A stretch of 64,000 nt of DNA. Source: Zhouia amylolytica (GTDB lineage Bacteria; Bacteroidota; Bacteroidia; Flavobacteriales; Flavobacteriaceae). The stretch is from positions 149,079 through 213,078 of the forward strand of contig NZ_FPAG01000001.1 of the NCBI RefSeq assembly GCF_900116365.1, read 5' to 3'. Under the pieces are notes generated by a model that was given only the letters and a program-made list of their open reading frames with translations, was not told the origin of the DNA and did no database searches. The translations under genes were made by a program, and so were the position numbers. Within the stretch, counting starts at the first letter, position 1. Every line of letters begins with the position of its first letter. Shown here piece after piece: positions 62,835 to 64,000 of the stretch.

Positions 62835-63518
62835 ATGCAACCAGAAGAAAAAAAATTAGATAACCCTGTATGGTATTCTTTAAATGAAGAGCACGGTAAG
62901 TTTTCCGTGGTTTATAATCAGATAAGATTTTATCACCCAGAATATTGCCCTTTTGGTGGATTCACAGAGGAAGATAACACCTCCATCGGAATTAATAAAT
63001 ACGCTTTATTAACCGATCATTTTTATGTTGTTGGAGATAAACCCAGTTTCAAGAGTAAAATACAACTCAAAAATGAATTGGTTTGTAATCAAATGTTACT
63101 CAAAGAACCATTGGACTTTGAAAGCACTGAATGCATAACAGTCCTTAAAACCATAAACCAAAAACAAGATTTGTTTAACCTGGTAAATTTAGTACAGCCC
63201 GGATACTTTAAAAGTAAAACATCGGATTTGGGGAACTACTATGGCATATATAAAGACAACAAGTTGATAGCGGTAACCGGTGAACGAATGAAAATGAATA
63301 AATTTACCGAGGTAAGTGCAGTGGTAACCCACCCTGAGTTTACAGGAAAAGGCTACGCTAAACAATTAATAAAACACACCACCACTCAAATATTTAAGGA
63401 AAATAAAACTCCGTATTTACACGTTGCAGAATCTAATTATGGAGCTATAAAACTTTATGAAAAATTAGGATTTACAACCAGACGAAAAATAAGCTTTTGG
63501 AACCTTGTAAGAAATTAA
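62835..63518 (+). CDS. GNAT-family N-acetyltransferase
   Basis: 227 residues. The GNAT core is in the C-terminal half (about 105-227): GIYKDNKLIAVTGERMKM (beta-4), FTEVSAVVTHPEFTGKGYAKQLIKHTT, whose (Q/R)xxGxG/A acetyl-CoA loop reads TGKGYAKQL, and YLHVAESNYGAIKLYEKLGFTTR, the classic last motif. The N-terminal half (VWYSLNEEHGKFSV) looks like the FR47/GNAT pair domain. Substrate unknown. Isolated gene between repeat blocks, more A+T-rich than the core genes, possibly acquired. Confidence 0.9.
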   Translation: MQPEEKKLDNPVWYSLNEEHGKFSVVYNQIRFYHPEYCPFGGFTEEDNTSIGINKYALLTDHFYVVGDKPSFKSKIQLKNELVCNQMLLKEPLDFESTECITVLKTINQKQDLFNLVNLVQPGYFKSKTSDLGNYYGIYKDNKLIAVTGERMKMNKFTEVSAVVTHPEFTGKGYAKQLIKHTTTQIFKENKTPYLHVAESNYGAIKLYEKLGFTTRRKISFWNLVRN

Positions 63519-63631
63519 AAAATGCCTAGCAAAATAGGGGAAATATGGTTCTGAGGTTTAATGCTCCACCACCAAACTTTATGTAAATTTAACTGTATTA
63601 GTTAGTCATAAATATTTGTATTCTTACTAGT

Positions 63632-63657
63632 GTCATTCCGCATTTATTGCGGAATCT
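63632..63657 (+). repeat. REP-A element
   Basis: GTCATTCCGCA-TTTAT-TGCGGAATCT, perfect arms, downstream of the GNAT gene. Confidence 0.88.
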
Positions 63658-63751
63658 AGTGATTACCTGTTTTCCAAGTTGGGTTCATATGTCATTTTTA
63701 TTGAATCAAATCTTTCGGTGATAGTTATATTTATCGCAATACAATGTTCTG

Positions 63752-64000
63752 TTCTTTTTTATTCGCGCTGCTTTCTATTGTTTTGTTTAGGATCTCATGA
63801 TGTGCTACGCAATTGCATTGCCAAATGCTTTGCATTCATGAATACCTTATAAAACAAAAACTAAGATTATAAATAAAAAAGTAACATCCCCTATAACTTC
63901 TTTTTAAACTTTCTTTACTTTTTTTCATCGCCAAAAAAAGTAACAAAAAAGTCTAGCCTTGGCTTTTCAGTGACCCATTTTCATTTTAAACCCTAAATTA
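63752..64000 (+). repeat. Long structured repeat element, copy D2 (cut by window end)
   Basis: 249 bp matching 61290-61539 at over 90 per cent by eye, including hairpin TTACTTTTTTT (63915-63925) / AAAAAAAGTAA (63933-63943). It runs off the right edge, so its 3' hairpins are not seen. Confidence 0.88.

Larger units (their letters stand above)
63519..64000. other. Gene-free repeat-containing end of window
   Basis: Contains the REP-A at 63632 and the start of a long structured repeat at 63752. The first 110 bp shows no feature. Confidence 0.75.

Noticed and set aside
60928..64000. Insertion sequence with transposase
   Set aside because: No frame in the repeat blocks resembles a transposase; the elements could only move in trans.
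1..64000. tRNA or rRNA genes
   Set aside because: No cloverleaf or conserved rRNA block was seen in any intergenic region by eye; a tRNAscan run would settle it.

Overview
The window reads as a chromosome segment of a Flavobacteriaceae-type member of the Bacteroidota. The evidence is low G+C, SusC/SusD and CarboxypepD_reg-type TonB receptors, a type IX secretion (T9SS) sorting domain, Cys lipoproteins with acidic residues after the Cys, LytTR/LytS signalling, bacteroidotal families (DUF4296, DUF4271, DUF5689, HYC_CC_PP), and the TTG-N18/19-TAnnTTTG promoters of the phylum before tyrS, glyS and metG. No rRNA, tRNA, CRISPR array, prophage or intact transposase is visible. Layout: 0-8 kb holds the end of a MurG-like glycosyltransferase, a PhoR/PhoB-like two-component pair, a divergent TonB receptor with a surface beta-helix lipoprotein, a tiny T9SS protein and a LuxE-like acyl-protein synthetase. 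8-22 kb is mostly housekeeping: tyrS, an epimerase, the operon GT2/dihydroorotase/DUF4296, the operon GT39/DUF4271/hemD, glyS, a coiled-coil membrane protein, ComF, an Ig-like lipoprotein and an omega-amidase. 22-27.4 kb is a small surface locus: a DUF5689 plus lamin-tail lipoprotein, a TonB receptor and a divergent secreted EEP-family nuclease/phosphatase, possibly for using extracellular DNA or phosphoesters. 27.4-33 kb carries a membrane protein, metG, a histone-deacetylase-like amidohydrolase, PAP2 phosphatase, ferritin and a 58-residue Lys/Cys-rich protein, followed by an 11-bp tandem array and a gene remnant. 33-42.6 kb is a copper-type efflux locus, all on the minus strand (HMA lipoprotein, CusB-, CusC- and CusA-like, HYC_CC_PP), with a LytS/LytTR pair upstream on the same strand. 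42.7-50 kb is a minimal polysaccharide-utilisation locus (SusC, SusD, GH20 beta-hexosaminidase). 50-60.9 kb holds a tail-less SSB, a NUMOD4/HNH gene cluster, a CBS protein, an M28 membrane peptidase, an NAD-binding protein, a TPR protein, an M13 peptidase, two small secreted proteins and a threonine-dehydrogenase-like enzyme. 60.9-64 kb is a different landscape: about 2.6 kb of non-coding mosaic repeats around one GNAT acetyltransferase. At least five repeat modules are reused there. REP-like palindromes of two kinds share the frame GTCATT-stem-AATCT, and a longer element present as one complete, one diverged and one edge-truncated copy keeps fixed anchors while its hairpin stems change sequence but stay paired. 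This is the most unusual part of the window.
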